Of a stretch of 64,000 nt of DNA, positions 36,379-45,155 are shown piece after piece (position 1 is the first letter of the stretch; each line of letters begins with the position of its first letter). A program made the translations under genes and the position numbers. The notes under the pieces are model-generated. The model searched no databases and had not been told where the DNA came from. It saw only the letters and a list, made by a program, of their open reading frames with translations. Origin of the DNA: Teredinibacter turnerae T7901 (lineage in GTDB: Bacteria; Pseudomonadota; Gammaproteobacteria; Pseudomonadales; Cellvibrionaceae); the NCBI RefSeq assembly GCF_000023025.1, contig NC_012997.1, positions 4,943,501-5,007,500 on the forward strand, read 5' to 3'.

Positions 36379-36999
36379 ATGTTGCACCTTTACTATGATC
36401 GCCACGAAGAAACGCCTTTTTTTGGCGCATTCCGTAGTCAGGGCTATTTATCTGAGGCTACCATTCCTGGATTTAACGCTGAACAACTTGCCATGGCTAA
36501 CTTGCCGCCACTACTACGCACGTTGCTGATTACCGATGGCACAGTGACAAAATCACTGGAAGCGTTTTTTTGGGAGCCAGTGACTGTAGATACGATTTTA
36601 TTGGAAACGGTCACCGCGGCGCGTCAAGTGAACTGGCTAGAAGTAACCCCAGGTGAAGAAGTGTTGTTGCGGGAAGTGCAGTTGCGCGGCACCCAGTCGC
36701 AACGGATTTATGCAACGGCGTTTTCTGTAGTACGACTATCCGTGTTGGCTCCGGAAATTCGCGAGGCGCTCACCAGTGGCAAAGTCGGGATTGGTGTTCT
36801 TATTCGCGATAGCGGGCTTGAGAGTTATCGTGAAATTCTTGACATTAAAGCAGACAACCGAGAGTTTTTGTTAACGGCGGAAAAGCCAGACGCCCCACAA
36901 GCAGCAGACATTGTATCCCGTACTTATCGCATTATCGCAAACCATCAGCCTGCAATTTTAATTACTGAAAATTTTCCAATCACCCATTACACGCGTTAG
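36379..36999 (+). CDS. Chorismate pyruvate-lyase-like protein (UbiC/DUF98 family)
   Basis: 206 residues from ATG 36379, chosen because AAGTCAGGAG lies directly upstream. The pattern LPPLLRTLLITDGTVTKSLEAFFWEPV, followed later by REVQLRG and a C-terminal RTYRIIANHQPAILITENFP, fits the chorismate lyase family (PF01947), whose members release 4- or 3-hydroxybenzoate from chorismate. It stands alone; no ubiA or ubiquinone genes are near. It could serve pigment or aryl-lipid formation (for example with the acyl ligase locus), but that is speculation. Confidence 0.7.
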   Translation: MLHLYYDRHEETPFFGAFRSQGYLSEATIPGFNAEQLAMANLPPLLRTLLITDGTVTKSLEAFFWEPVTVDTILLETVTAARQVNWLEVTPGEEVLLREVQLRGTQSQRIYATAFSVVRLSVLAPEIREALTSGKVGIGVLIRDSGLESYREILDIKADNREFLLTAEKPDAPQAADIVSRTYRIIANHQPAILITENFPITHYTR

Positions 37000-37235
37000 C
37001 GGCTGTTTTCTTAACCGCTTCGCACAAGCGACTTAATAATGGCTTGCGCCATACAAGCTTTCGGAATCGTCGTTTAGCAAATTCCATAAATTAATAGCAC
37101 CCTCTTAAGGACTCCTGCTCCGGCTCTAAACACTCAAATTCCAGCCGCCTTCGCTGGCTGTAGCAATCTGCGTATAATTCACGCCTAACGGTAAGTCACA
37201 CTCCTCCCTTGTTAAGTTTCCGGAGAATTCCAACA

Positions 37236-37502
37236 ATGAATTATATTGACGTGCTCGGTTATGTGGCCGCGTGTTTCACCACTGGCTCGTTCCTACCACA
37301 AGTACTGAAGGTATTAAAAACCCGCAATACCGAATCTTTATCGCTAGGAATGTACGCAATCTTCACAGCAGGCGTACTATTGTGGCTAATATACGGCATT
37401 TTACGAAAGGACTCGGCGATTGTAGTTGCAAACCTGGTGACCTTTACCCTGGCGGCAACTGTTCTTGGCTTGAAGATTAAGCACGATCTCAAGTCTTATT
37501 AA
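37236..37502 (+). CDS. SemiSWEET-type transporter (PQ-loop)
   Basis: 88 residues with three membrane helices. The PQ motif in GSFLPQVLKVLKTRNTESLSLGMY and the helix AGVLLWLIYGILRKD are the landmarks of bacterial SemiSWEETs, which work as dimers to move sugars across the inner membrane. ATG 37236 is chosen with CGGAGAA about 10 bases upstream. A longer frame from 37209 has no such site. Confidence 0.85.
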   Translation: MNYIDVLGYVAACFTTGSFLPQVLKVLKTRNTESLSLGMYAIFTAGVLLWLIYGILRKDSAIVVANLVTFTLAATVLGLKIKHDLKSY

Positions 37503-37604
37503 CCTGGCAAAGAAAGTTGCGAAGTGAGCAGGCAATGCTTGGAATATCCTAAAAGCGAATTATTTTCGCCAATGTCCCAGGGGCGTGCGATTAAGTAAAT
37601 AGAG

Positions 37605-38750
37605 TCAGCTATTTATAGGAACCTCTGAATAATTGCCGGGTTCATCGCTCTGTATCGCTGCAATTCTGTCCGAAAGATACGAAATTGCTACTTGCCATTG
37701 TTCATCACTCATTGCCAGCGCAGCGTCGCCAATCGTAATTTCAAAGCAGCTGTGGCTTTCGCCACTTCTGGGCAAAGGTAAAATGGCAACACCGGACGCC
37801 TGCATGCAGGCTATAACCTGCGGCATTAGCAGCTCCGCAGGCAAATTAACCACAAGATGAAACAAGTTGCATGGCGGCTGTTCCGGAATAATCTGGAACA
37901 CCGGGTGAGCCGCAAAACAGCGCGCTAATTTTTCGGTTTTTGCCACATACTCTGGCATCCGTGGCAGCTGCTTTTCCAGCCCCAATCGGGCCGCAAGAAT
38001 ATCGGGATACATCGCGTAGAGATTGCCACCACAGCGCCTTAACCAGATGCGCGCCTGTTGAATAAAATCTTCAGGCCCGCACAACATGGCACCGCTAATT
38101 CCGTCCAGATCCTTATAGAAGCTGACGTATACCGAATCGAACAGGTTGCCAATTTCCGCCAGCGAGCGCTGGTAATAGGAGGGGCAGGACCATACACGTG
38201 CGCCATCCATATGCAGTGCGATGTCGTTTTCTTTGGCCCACTGTGACTGCGCCTGCAACTCGGCCCACGTCGGTAATTGACCACCGATTTCGCGCATGGG
38301 TAATTCCAGCAACACCGCGGCAACCGGATCAGTAATTTGCTGTAAATCCGCCAATGAAACCACAGAGGCGAGATCACCAACCAATACAGCCTCCAGCTGG
38401 TGCAGTTCAGCGTACGCATGCTGCTCGTGAAGCTCTAAATGGCTGGTGGGGTGGAAAGCGACCCGTGGGTTGCCCTTGTGCTCAGCCCAGATACGCAATG
38501 CCATTGGCTGCGCCATAGTACCTGACGGCAAAAACAGCGCAGCCGGCTGACCGACAATCTCTGCGACCTGGGTTTCAAACTCATTGATAATTGCGCCCTT
38601 GCCGTAGACATCAGGCTGGTCGAACTTCGACGCCAGAGGTATCAGCTCCTGCAGGCGTTGCGCCATACTCCGCGGCAAATGACGGTTCAAACGGTATCGG
38701 CACTGGCGGGACTGATCTTGGAATTCGCGCTTGAATTGTTCGCTAAGCAT
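37605..38750 (-). CDS. Threonine aldolase-like PLP enzyme
   Basis: 381 residues, fold-type I PLP enzyme of the beta-eliminating lyase/threonine aldolase group. FLPSGTMAQPMALRIWAE, then LHMDGARVWSC (Asp182) and VSFYKDLDGISGAML with Lys213 as PLP Schiff base. Likely reaction: cleavage of a beta-hydroxy amino acid such as L-threonine to glycine and acetaldehyde. Stands alone, convergent with the SemiSWEET gene. Confidence 0.8.
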   Translation of the reverse strand: MLSEQFKREFQDQSRQCRYRLNRHLPRSMAQRLQELIPLASKFDQPDVYGKGAIINEFETQVAEIVGQPAALFLPSGTMAQPMALRIWAEHKGNPRVAFHPTSHLELHEQHAYAELHQLEAVLVGDLASVVSLADLQQITDPVAAVLLELPMREIGGQLPTWAELQAQSQWAKENDIALHMDGARVWSCPSYYQRSLAEIGNLFDSVYVSFYKDLDGISGAMLCGPEDFIQQARIWLRRCGGNLYAMYPDILAARLGLEKQLPRMPEYVAKTEKLARCFAAHPVFQIIPEQPPCNLFHLVVNLPAELLMPQVIACMQASGVAILPLPRSGESHSCFEITIGDAALAMSDEQWQVAISYLSDRIAAIQSDEPGNYSEVPINS

Positions 38751-38905
38751 ACGGCCTGGGCTCGAATGAAGTAAAACGACACTATATCACTGGATATACC
38801 ACTCGACACTCCACTCGCCAGGCGCGCGATCACTTGGTGCACTCAGTCTCGTTAAGCCGTACTACATGTTGAGCCGATAGGAGGTGTCAGGGAATTAGAG
38901 GCGGG

Positions 38906-39361
38906 CTAGTAGTGGGTAAGCACCAGATTTCGCGCCTGAATCACGCCGGCGTCAGACAGTGTCTGCTTAGCCTCATCCAGCGCTTCAAACGCCTGCTGGC
39001 GATTGTCGAATTTAAATACCTTACCAATAGGGCAGCGGCCAAGGCGACGGCCAACCGAGCTGCCACCACCCCCACAAATTTCACCGAATGTACCATTGAA
39101 TGCAGCCGCCGTGGACGACTCCAAATCGTGACAGCGAAACAACGTGGTTGCGACATAGTAGCCGCCTCGCGCATCCATGGTTAGTACCCGGTCCTGGTAG
39201 CCGTAACCGCGTATATCATTTACTCGCACACATTCGCGGCCGTTCTGGCCGGTTTGCGCACTGAGAATATCGCTCATCTGCGGCGCTTTATCGTCTGCCA
39301 TCGCGCTCCCTGTAGCCAAGCACGCGCACACCAGCGCTAATAACAGCGTTCCGTATTTCAT
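38906..39361 (-). CDS. Small secreted protein, DUF6491-like
   Basis: 151 residues, signal peptide MKYGTLLLALVCACLATGSAMA, so periplasmic. Four Cys in the mature part (RECVRVND, TLFRCHDLE, EICGGGG, GRCPIGKV), likely two disulfides. The RECVR...DRVLTMDARGGYYVATTLFRC layout resembles DUF6491; function unknown. It lies just before the DUF3014 gene in the same direction, with 52 bases between them. Confidence 0.6.
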   Translation of the reverse strand: MKYGTLLLALVCACLATGSAMADDKAPQMSDILSAQTGQNGRECVRVNDIRGYGYQDRVLTMDARGGYYVATTLFRCHDLESSTAAAFNGTFGEICGGGGSSVGRRLGRCPIGKVFKFDNRQQAFEALDEAKQTLSDAGVIQARNLVLTHY

Positions 39362-39413
39362 TGTCTCTCCCTCAGAATGCTGCGCTCTACATCACTGAGC
39401 CAGCAAAATTGAC

Positions 39414-40337
39414 CTAATGGCTAGCAGCGCTACCGATTTGTGCATCTGCCAGTGCCGCGCGCAAGGTTTTCAGCTCTTCTACCAATACGCGGCGATTCAT
39501 CTTGCCCATCCGCAGCATCAGCTTTTGCGCCTGCGGCAAGGCTTCATATTCGGGCTTTAAAAATTGGTATTGCACGCTGGTGCGTATCAGCTTTGGCTCC
39601 TCACGTGGATCCGGCGCATTAATCATGCTGTCCAGAGATGCCAACACCACATTATGAAAATCTGCTGGGCCTTCACCCAGCTCCTGGTAAGCCTGCTGGA
39701 GCAGCGGATAGTAACGTTGGTATACGCTGACAAGCGTGTCCTTATCTGTAGTACGTAGCAAATTCACCAGCGGGGTATAACGTTCCGCATTTTTTTCGTT
39801 CAGACGGTACACCGGAGTCTCCGTCATCTCGCCTTTCTGACGGGGGTTTTCGATAGTCACGGTGTCCCCGGTGGCCGTTGCCGTAAACGCGGAATCTGGG
39901 CCATTCACCGGGCGATACTGCTGCACCACATTACCTTTACTCAGGCTATACACTGCCCGTGCGGTTTTGCGAATCACCTCCTCCGGCGTGAGATACACCA
40001 CTAAATCACCTAACCCTCTGTCCTCCAGGTTCTTAGCCAGCGGCTGGTCGCTGGTATTAAGCTGAGGCAACGGCTCAGGCGTAGGTGCAGGCTCGGCGCT
40101 TACACTCGGTAGTACCGTCGGCGCGAGTGTCGGTTGCGGCACAGGAGTTGGTTCGGGCGATGGCTGACTCAATGCAGGCTGTGATACAGGCTCCGGCTCC
40201 AGGACCCGGTCGTCCGACTGGAAGAAAAAGAGATAGATAAGAGCAAACGCAGCGATGACACCCAGTACGATAGTTGGCACCAGCATCGAGGTTCGCTGGC
40301 TATCGCCCTCCGGGCGAGGCTCTTGATGGTCGGACAT
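39414..40337 (-). CDS. DUF3014 membrane-anchored protein
   Basis: 307 residues from ATG 40337 (an earlier start at 40358 is possible). One helix (SMLVPTIVLGVIAAFALIYLFFF, ~residues 18-40) then a Pro/Glu/Thr-rich spacer and a globular domain with TPEEVIRKTARAVYSLSKGN, typical of DUF3014. The domain is on the far side of the inner membrane. Function unknown. Probably cotranscribed with the DUF6491-like gene. Confidence 0.75.
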   Translation of the reverse strand: MSDHQEPRPEGDSQRTSMLVPTIVLGVIAAFALIYLFFFQSDDRVLEPEPVSQPALSQPSPEPTPVPQPTLAPTVLPSVSAEPAPTPEPLPQLNTSDQPLAKNLEDRGLGDLVVYLTPEEVIRKTARAVYSLSKGNVVQQYRPVNGPDSAFTATATGDTVTIENPRQKGEMTETPVYRLNEKNAERYTPLVNLLRTTDKDTLVSVYQRYYPLLQQAYQELGEGPADFHNVVLASLDSMINAPDPREEPKLIRTSVQYQFLKPEYEALPQAQKLMLRMGKMNRRVLVEELKTLRAALADAQIGSAASH

Positions 40338-40542
40338 AACAACTCCAGACGACTCCAAATTGACGGTTATACGCTGCTGGTTGCCATTAGAGTGGCGCGC
40401 AATGCCAAGTAGGTAAGAGCAAGCCAGCGGGCTATCTATTGGATACCTTGGCCAAGGCTAAGTTCCTGGGATACATGCAGGTGAAATTTTGTACGCATGT
40501 CGCCTTAAACTTGTTTTGAGTCCATCCAGGGCCAACTATTGG

Positions 40543-40570
40543 TTCACTTTGGCGTCGGGCTCTCTATAAT
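40543..40570 (+). promoter_or_regulatory. Candidate sigma-70 promoter of bfr
   Basis: A TATAAT box at 40565-40570 and a TTCACT box at 40543-40548 with a 16-base spacer, about 45 bases before the bacterioferritin start codon. The -35 match is fair only. Confidence 0.5.
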
Positions 40571-40616
40571 TCCCTGTAACCACTCAGAAACGCCTTTATT
40601 GTAGGAAACTCAGCTC

Positions 40617-41084
40617 ATGCAAGGTAAACAAACCGTTATCGACGCTCTCAATCAGCTTTTGGCCTTCGAACTCACCGCCATGGACCAGTATTTTATCCAT
40701 TCGGAAATGTACGCAGATTGGGGCTTAAGCAAACTGCAAGAGCGCATCGGCCATGAGTTTGAGGACGAAAAAGGACACGCACAGAAACTGATTGCCCGCA
40801 TGCTGATGCTGGAAGGTCGACCAGACATGGTCACTCGTGCACCAATCAATATCGGTCAGGATGTTCCGGCGATGCTGCAAAGCGACCTGAATGTAGAAGT
40901 TGAAGTGGCACAGGCACTGAAAGAAACCATCGAACTGTGCGAGCGCGAACAGGACTACGTTACCCGTACCATGTTAACCGAACTGTTGGACGACACTGAA
41001 AATGATCACGCCCACTGGCTCGAACAGCAACTTGGGCTGATCAAAAAAGTCGGCCTGAAAAACTATCTGCAATCACAAATGTAA
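40617..41084 (+). CDS. bfr: Bacterioferritin
   Basis: 155 residues. The diiron ferroxidase residues are in place: Glu18 and Tyr25 (ELTAMDQYF), EFEDEKGH with its Glu and His, an ETIELCEREQ helix, and the C-terminal TENDHAHWLEQQLGLI with Glu and His. The haem-ligand Met region LMLEGRPDM is present. Stores iron as a 24-subunit shell and protects from Fe/peroxide chemistry. Monocistronic, with its own promoter. Confidence 0.92.
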   Translation: MQGKQTVIDALNQLLAFELTAMDQYFIHSEMYADWGLSKLQERIGHEFEDEKGHAQKLIARMLMLEGRPDMVTRAPINIGQDVPAMLQSDLNVEVEVAQALKETIELCEREQDYVTRTMLTELLDDTENDHAHWLEQQLGLIKKVGLKNYLQSQM

Positions 41085-41139
41085 CGCCAGGCGTCGTAGT
41101 CAAAAAAAATTTCATAGTCAAAAAAATTCATAGCCACAA

Positions 41140-41195
41140 AAAAGCCGCAAGTTGTATTGAGTCCCAAAGAGCACAGCAATAAACTTGCGGCAACA
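41140..41195 (-). terminator. Intrinsic terminator of the porin gene
   Basis: Perfect 10-bp arms at 41144-41153 and 41182-41191 (GCCGCAAGTT), followed on the minus strand by a TTTTTT run. It lies about 70 bases past the porin stop codon. Confidence 0.75.
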
Positions 41196-41257
41196 CACCA
41201 GTTAATTCAACAGCTTAAAATTCACCGGGTGTATCGAGGAAAAACACCTCAGCCCCG

Positions 41258-42430
41258 CTAGAAACCCAGCTTCGCAGTGAACTGCAGACGCGTCATACTG
41301 CCGTCCACTTCACTTTCCAGTTCACGATTAGCGACGGCAACTTCGCCACCAAATGACAGCGCCGGTACCGGGCTATAAAACAGGTTCACGCGCACACTGC
41401 TGGTGGAGCTGGTAACCCCCATACCGGTGAGATCGGTATCGTTGTCGATCTCAATCGCAGAATAAGTAAAGTTGGAGCGCCATTTGGCATTCCACATATG
41501 CCGGTAAGCAATATACGCGGCGGTAGAATCAATGGCCTCGAGTTCACCATCTGCATCCAGCACGGCACCATTGGCCACATTCAAGCCAATATAGCGACCC
41601 ATACCACTACCGGTGTTTACCCCGAAACGCAGATCACTTTTGTTGGGAAACGTGTACTTACCGGTAATACTGAGACCAAACGACGTTGTCGAGCTGTCGA
41701 TGTTGCCGCCAGAACCCTCGGTGTTATAACTTAATTCACGTGCCAAACCTGCGAAGGCCATGTCTAATCCGCCCGCTTTTAGGTTATAGCGTGCGACAAA
41801 ATCCGGAAGCATATTGTCGTCTGCGACAATTCGTCCACCACCGCCAAATGGCGTGATTGTCGTCTCTGGATTTTCTACGGCAAATTGAAACCCGCCTGCG
41901 GTATAACGAATTTGTGCCTGGCGCACAAAAATACCGAAATCCGTGTTACCAATAAAATCGACAGTTTCTGGCAGCGAACCCACATTTTGGAAGGTCGACC
42001 AGGTTTGACCCATTAACCAGTTATCGTATTGTAGAAAGGCATGCCGCAAACGTGGTGTGTACGAATTACTGACTCGCTCGTCGCCATTGGGCGTCGCCAT
42101 AAAATCGAGTTCAATAAAAGTTTTGAGTTTGTGGCCGTCAAGCTCTGTGAGCGTACCAAGATTAAATCGGGTTTGGCGGGCATGCATATCGAAAACACGA
42201 TTTTCCGATTCGCCGCCAACTGGCGTGGTGGAGGGTACATAAAAATCCCGTCCGATTGAGCCTGCAGCGGCGGTACCGTCGCTATAGTCCGTTGAGATCG
42301 CGTCCAGTTTTATAAAGCCGCCAAGAGTGACGGTTGTCTCATTTATTTTCCCCACCGTAACCGCATGTGACGCACCAGAAAAAATGGTTGTTGCTGCCAC
42401 GGCAATCGCCAAAGGCTTTCGGAATTTCAT
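41258..42430 (-). CDS. DcaP-like outer-membrane porin
   Basis: 390 residues, signal peptide (MKFRKPLAIAVAATTIFSGASHA), then a beta-barrel ending in the Phe of TRLQFTAKLGF, the outer-membrane sorting signature. TVTLGGFIKLDAI at the N-terminus and DMHARQTRFNLGTLTEL are typical of DcaP-type trimeric porins, which take up dicarboxylates or similar small solutes. Single gene, with a 470-bp divergent region before the response regulator. Confidence 0.85.
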   Translation of the reverse strand: MKFRKPLAIAVAATTIFSGASHAVTVGKINETTVTLGGFIKLDAISTDYSDGTAAAGSIGRDFYVPSTTPVGGESENRVFDMHARQTRFNLGTLTELDGHKLKTFIELDFMATPNGDERVSNSYTPRLRHAFLQYDNWLMGQTWSTFQNVGSLPETVDFIGNTDFGIFVRQAQIRYTAGGFQFAVENPETTITPFGGGGRIVADDNMLPDFVARYNLKAGGLDMAFAGLARELSYNTEGSGGNIDSSTTSFGLSITGKYTFPNKSDLRFGVNTGSGMGRYIGLNVANGAVLDADGELEAIDSTAAYIAYRHMWNAKWRSNFTYSAIEIDNDTDLTGMGVTSSTSSVRVNLFYSPVPALSFGGEVAVANRELESEVDGSMTRLQFTAKLGF

Positions 42431-42900
42431 CAGCTGACTCCTTTTTTTATAGAAGATCCGGCTGTACCGCTACCGGTTGAAACGCACGAGAAGGGTCGCC
42501 CCGCAGGGGCACCACAACAATTAGATATTAGTCGAAGATCTACTAAAGTCTTATCGAATTGAGAAGTCAGGAGAAATGAAGCGGCGCAGAATGGCCAGCC
42601 CGGAAAGCAGTGGCATTGGTAGAAATTGTAAACCTGGTGTGAGGAAGGTTTACGCCGAGGGTGCCAATTGCTGTGTTGGGTGGGTTCCGGGCTGGCGCCG
42701 CCTGACCTGAAAACAATAGCGTCGCACCAAAACCCCCAAGATTGGTAGATACTATTGCGTCCAGGCAGGTGCTACACTACCGCGCCTAGACGTTTGTCTA
42801 ATTGTTGTAGGTCAAACCAGGCTGCAGTATTTCTCCTTGCCGGTAATATTTGTTCGAATGCATCCTCGGAAGGCCTGTAAGGAACATAACTCTATCTGCC
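42431..42900. other. Divergent intergenic region with a nested-palindrome element
   Basis: A 470-bp gap between the porin (minus) and the response regulator (plus). It holds the structured element at 42594-42696 and no ORF worth calling. Confidence 0.5.
42594..42696. other. Three-tier nested inverted repeat (possible structured RNA or cruciform)
   Basis: An outer perfect 12-bp stem (42594-42605 with 42685-42696), a middle stem of about 10 bp (42606-42615 against TGCCAATTGCT at 42662-42672, one bulge and one G-T pair), and an inner perfect 8-bp stem (42628-42635 with 42646-42653). It reads as one long hairpin on either strand. No T-run follows, so it is not an ordinary terminator. It lacks the AAC/GTT boxes of attC sites. 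Confidence 0.5.
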
Positions 42901-42923
42901 ATGTACAAATCTGCCATGTACAA
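42894..42923 (+). repeat. Perfect 15-bp tandem duplication across the start codon
   Basis: ATCTGCCATGTACAA occurs twice in a row (42894-42908 and 42909-42923), giving two in-frame ATG codons, at 42901 and 42916, both preceded by the same bases. Confidence 0.9.
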
Positions 42924-43542
42924 TTTTCATATCGCCGATGACCACCCGTTGTTTCGAAACGCGATTCTCGGCGTCATAAAAAGCAATTATCCCGATTCTG
43001 TTGTCAGCCAATCCATCAGCTTGGAAAGCACTATCCAGGAGTTGGAGAAAAATGACGAAACCGATCTATTGCTGCTCGATCTGCACATGCCAGGCTGTAA
43101 AGATCTGTTCGGTTTAATTATGGTGCGCGAAAAATTCCCCAGTATTCCGGTCGCTATAATTTCCGCCGTGGAAGAACCCAACACCATCAGCCGCGCCATG
43201 GGCCACGGTGCCTGCGGGTACATTCCCAAATCCTGTTCGCCGCAAAAAATCCAAAGTGCCATTCAATCCATGCTGGAAGGCAACCACTGGGTGCCCGACG
43301 AATTTACCCATACGCTGACACCGGTAGCCAATGAAGAACGGGATCTCGCGGCGAAAATCGCTACCCTGACACCCCAACAATATCGGGTGTTGTGCTTATT
43401 GCGGGAAGGCTGGCTGAACAAGCAGATTGGTTTTGAAATGGGTGTCACAGAGGCCACGGTAAAAGCCCATATCACCGCCATTTTTCGCAAGCTGGGCATC
43501 AGTAATCGCACCCAGGCAGTGATTATGATGAAGGATTTTTAA
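42901..43542 (+). CDS. LuxR/NarL-family response regulator
   Basis: 213 residues from ATG 42901 or 208 from ATG 42916; both starts come from the tandem duplication and neither has an ideally spaced ribosome-binding site (AAGGAA ends 16 bases before the first). Receiver domain with acidic pair in HIADDHPLFRNAI, phospho-Asp in LLLLDLHMPG, and Lys in GYIPKSC; C-terminal LuxR helix-turn-helix LTPQQYRVLCLLREGWLNKQIGFEMGVTEATVKAHI. It should bind DNA after phosphorylation. Convergent with the chemotaxis pair; a cognate kinase is not in the window. Confidence 0.85.
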   Translation: MYKSAMYNFHIADDHPLFRNAILGVIKSNYPDSVVSQSISLESTIQELEKNDETDLLLLDLHMPGCKDLFGLIMVREKFPSIPVAIISAVEEPNTISRAMGHGACGYIPKSCSPQKIQSAIQSMLEGNHWVPDEFTHTLTPVANEERDLAAKIATLTPQQYRVLCLLREGWLNKQIGFEMGVTEATVKAHITAIFRKLGISNRTQAVIMMKDF

Positions 43543-43556
43543 ACAGCCTGTTAAGA

Positions 43557-45143
43557 CTAATTAAACTGCGCCTCGAACCAGGGGGTATCACCGTGCACGA
43601 GCAAGTTCGCGAGCTTGCATAAATCCAGCGAATGGTAGTACTTCTTTTGACCCTGGACAGTTTTTGTGATGCGCCAGCATTCGGCCATGGGTGTTTCGTA
43701 AAATGCGCTGGCAAGCACTTCTTTAACCAGCATCGGTGAACTGTCTTTAGTCCACTCGATATTGTCGATACTGATCATTTCATCGATCGCGAAGCCAAAA
43801 TAACCACTGTTACAACGCACTAAAAGTATCACCTCGCTGGCCAATCCATTCGCATGTGTTTTCGATAGGTCATCATCTTCACTTTCCTGTAAAAGTGCGC
43901 CGAGATATAAAATTGGAACCGACTCATTCCGAAATAGCATAATCGCTCGCAGGTGCGTGGCGTCCAAAAACATCACATCGCAATCTTTCAAATACAAGAT
44001 TTCCGCAATGGAGCTGAGCACGGCTAACACCTCCCGCCGCGCCCTGAATCGCAACGACTGGTGTTCCCTTGAATAGGTGTAATCGAGTGTGAGATCCCGC
44101 TGCTCGACCGCAGCTTCCGCACCAGTAACTTTATGGGTTGATTTGGCAATACTGTGAATTTTCTCGCTGGCACAGAGTTCCATAACGTCCAGATAGAAAA
44201 AGTATTCGCGAATACCGTGAATATCCTGGTTCTCAACCCCTTGAATCGCCTTGATCGGTAATAGGGAGTGAAAATACTCCACTTGCAGCCCGGCAATATT
44301 AATCGGCACAGAACGCTCGCCCGGCGAGCAATACACCACATCAAAAATATCTGACACCAGAAGCCCGACCATACCATTGCCAATTTTTAGCACAACCAGC
44401 TGCCGGCACTGTGCAACATCCGCACGTAAATTAATCAGTTTCGCGGTATTAATACAGGGTACGGCCAGGCCGTCGAGAATGACTTCGCCAATCAGAATAT
44501 CAGACCGGTAGGACACATCCTGAATAATGGGTTTATCCAGTAATGTCACTACAGGCTCCGTACCCATAGCGCAGGGAATACTGCCTATTTGAAAAAGCAA
44601 TGCGTGCTGCGCATCCAGGTTGGAAAGCAAATTAAGGCCGGATTCGATTTTGCGCTTAGACGAGCGCACACTGGTAATTCCGTCTACGGCGAGGAGCCGC
44701 TCCACATCGAGCAGGCAAATAAATTGACTGGACAAATCGGTACTGGCTGAATTTGCATTTAAACTCACACTATTAAAATGCACACCGCGCCGGATAACTT
44801 GCTTGGGCACAGAGCTGTGGTGCATCTCTGCAATATCTTTGGCATCGACGGTAATCACGCCCTCTGGATTTTTACACACGATGCCGACGGTTTTATCGCC
44901 AACATCCACGATGGCCGCGCAGTAAAGCGCGCTCTCTTCTTCCGCACTAACACCCCCTAACATTGGGGCCAGATCAACCAGAGGAATATTTTCACCGCGC
45001 AAATGAATGCCACCCACCACCCACTCAGAGTGCCCGGGCAAATTAAACTCGTTCTCTCGCTCCACCACTTCGCGCAACAAACGCAACTCAATACCCAAGT
45101 GGTAACGGCCAAGAGATACCACGCCGAAGGTTTGCTTGCTCAT
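43557..45143 (-). CDS. Protein with three CheW-like domains
   Basis: 528 residues, no membrane segment. Three CheW-type repeats: ~1-150 (LGRYHLGIELRLLREVVE, VVGGIHLRGENIPLVDLAPML), ~180-330 (LLFQIGSIPCAMGTEPVV, GEVILDGLAVPCINTAKLI) and ~375-525 (RREVLAVLSSIAEILYLKD and GYFGFAIDEMISID). The usual CheW is one domain of about 160 residues. As an adaptor it should link receptors to a CheA kinase, possibly bridging several at once. It follows the seven-PAS receptor gene by 13 bases in one operon. Confidence 0.8.
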   Translation of the reverse strand: MSKQTFGVVSLGRYHLGIELRLLREVVERENEFNLPGHSEWVVGGIHLRGENIPLVDLAPMLGGVSAEEESALYCAAIVDVGDKTVGIVCKNPEGVITVDAKDIAEMHHSSVPKQVIRRGVHFNSVSLNANSASTDLSSQFICLLDVERLLAVDGITSVRSSKRKIESGLNLLSNLDAQHALLFQIGSIPCAMGTEPVVTLLDKPIIQDVSYRSDILIGEVILDGLAVPCINTAKLINLRADVAQCRQLVVLKIGNGMVGLLVSDIFDVVYCSPGERSVPINIAGLQVEYFHSLLPIKAIQGVENQDIHGIREYFFYLDVMELCASEKIHSIAKSTHKVTGAEAAVEQRDLTLDYTYSREHQSLRFRARREVLAVLSSIAEILYLKDCDVMFLDATHLRAIMLFRNESVPILYLGALLQESEDDDLSKTHANGLASEVILLVRCNSGYFGFAIDEMISIDNIEWTKDSSPMLVKEVLASAFYETPMAECWRITKTVQGQKKYYHSLDLCKLANLLVHGDTPWFEAQFN

Positions 45144-45155
45144 GTTTGGGACCGC

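Noticed and set aside
42594..42696. An isolated attC site as explanation of the nested palindrome
   Set aside because: The conserved AAC and GTT outer boxes and extra-helical bases are not seen, and the outer arms are GC-rich and perfect.
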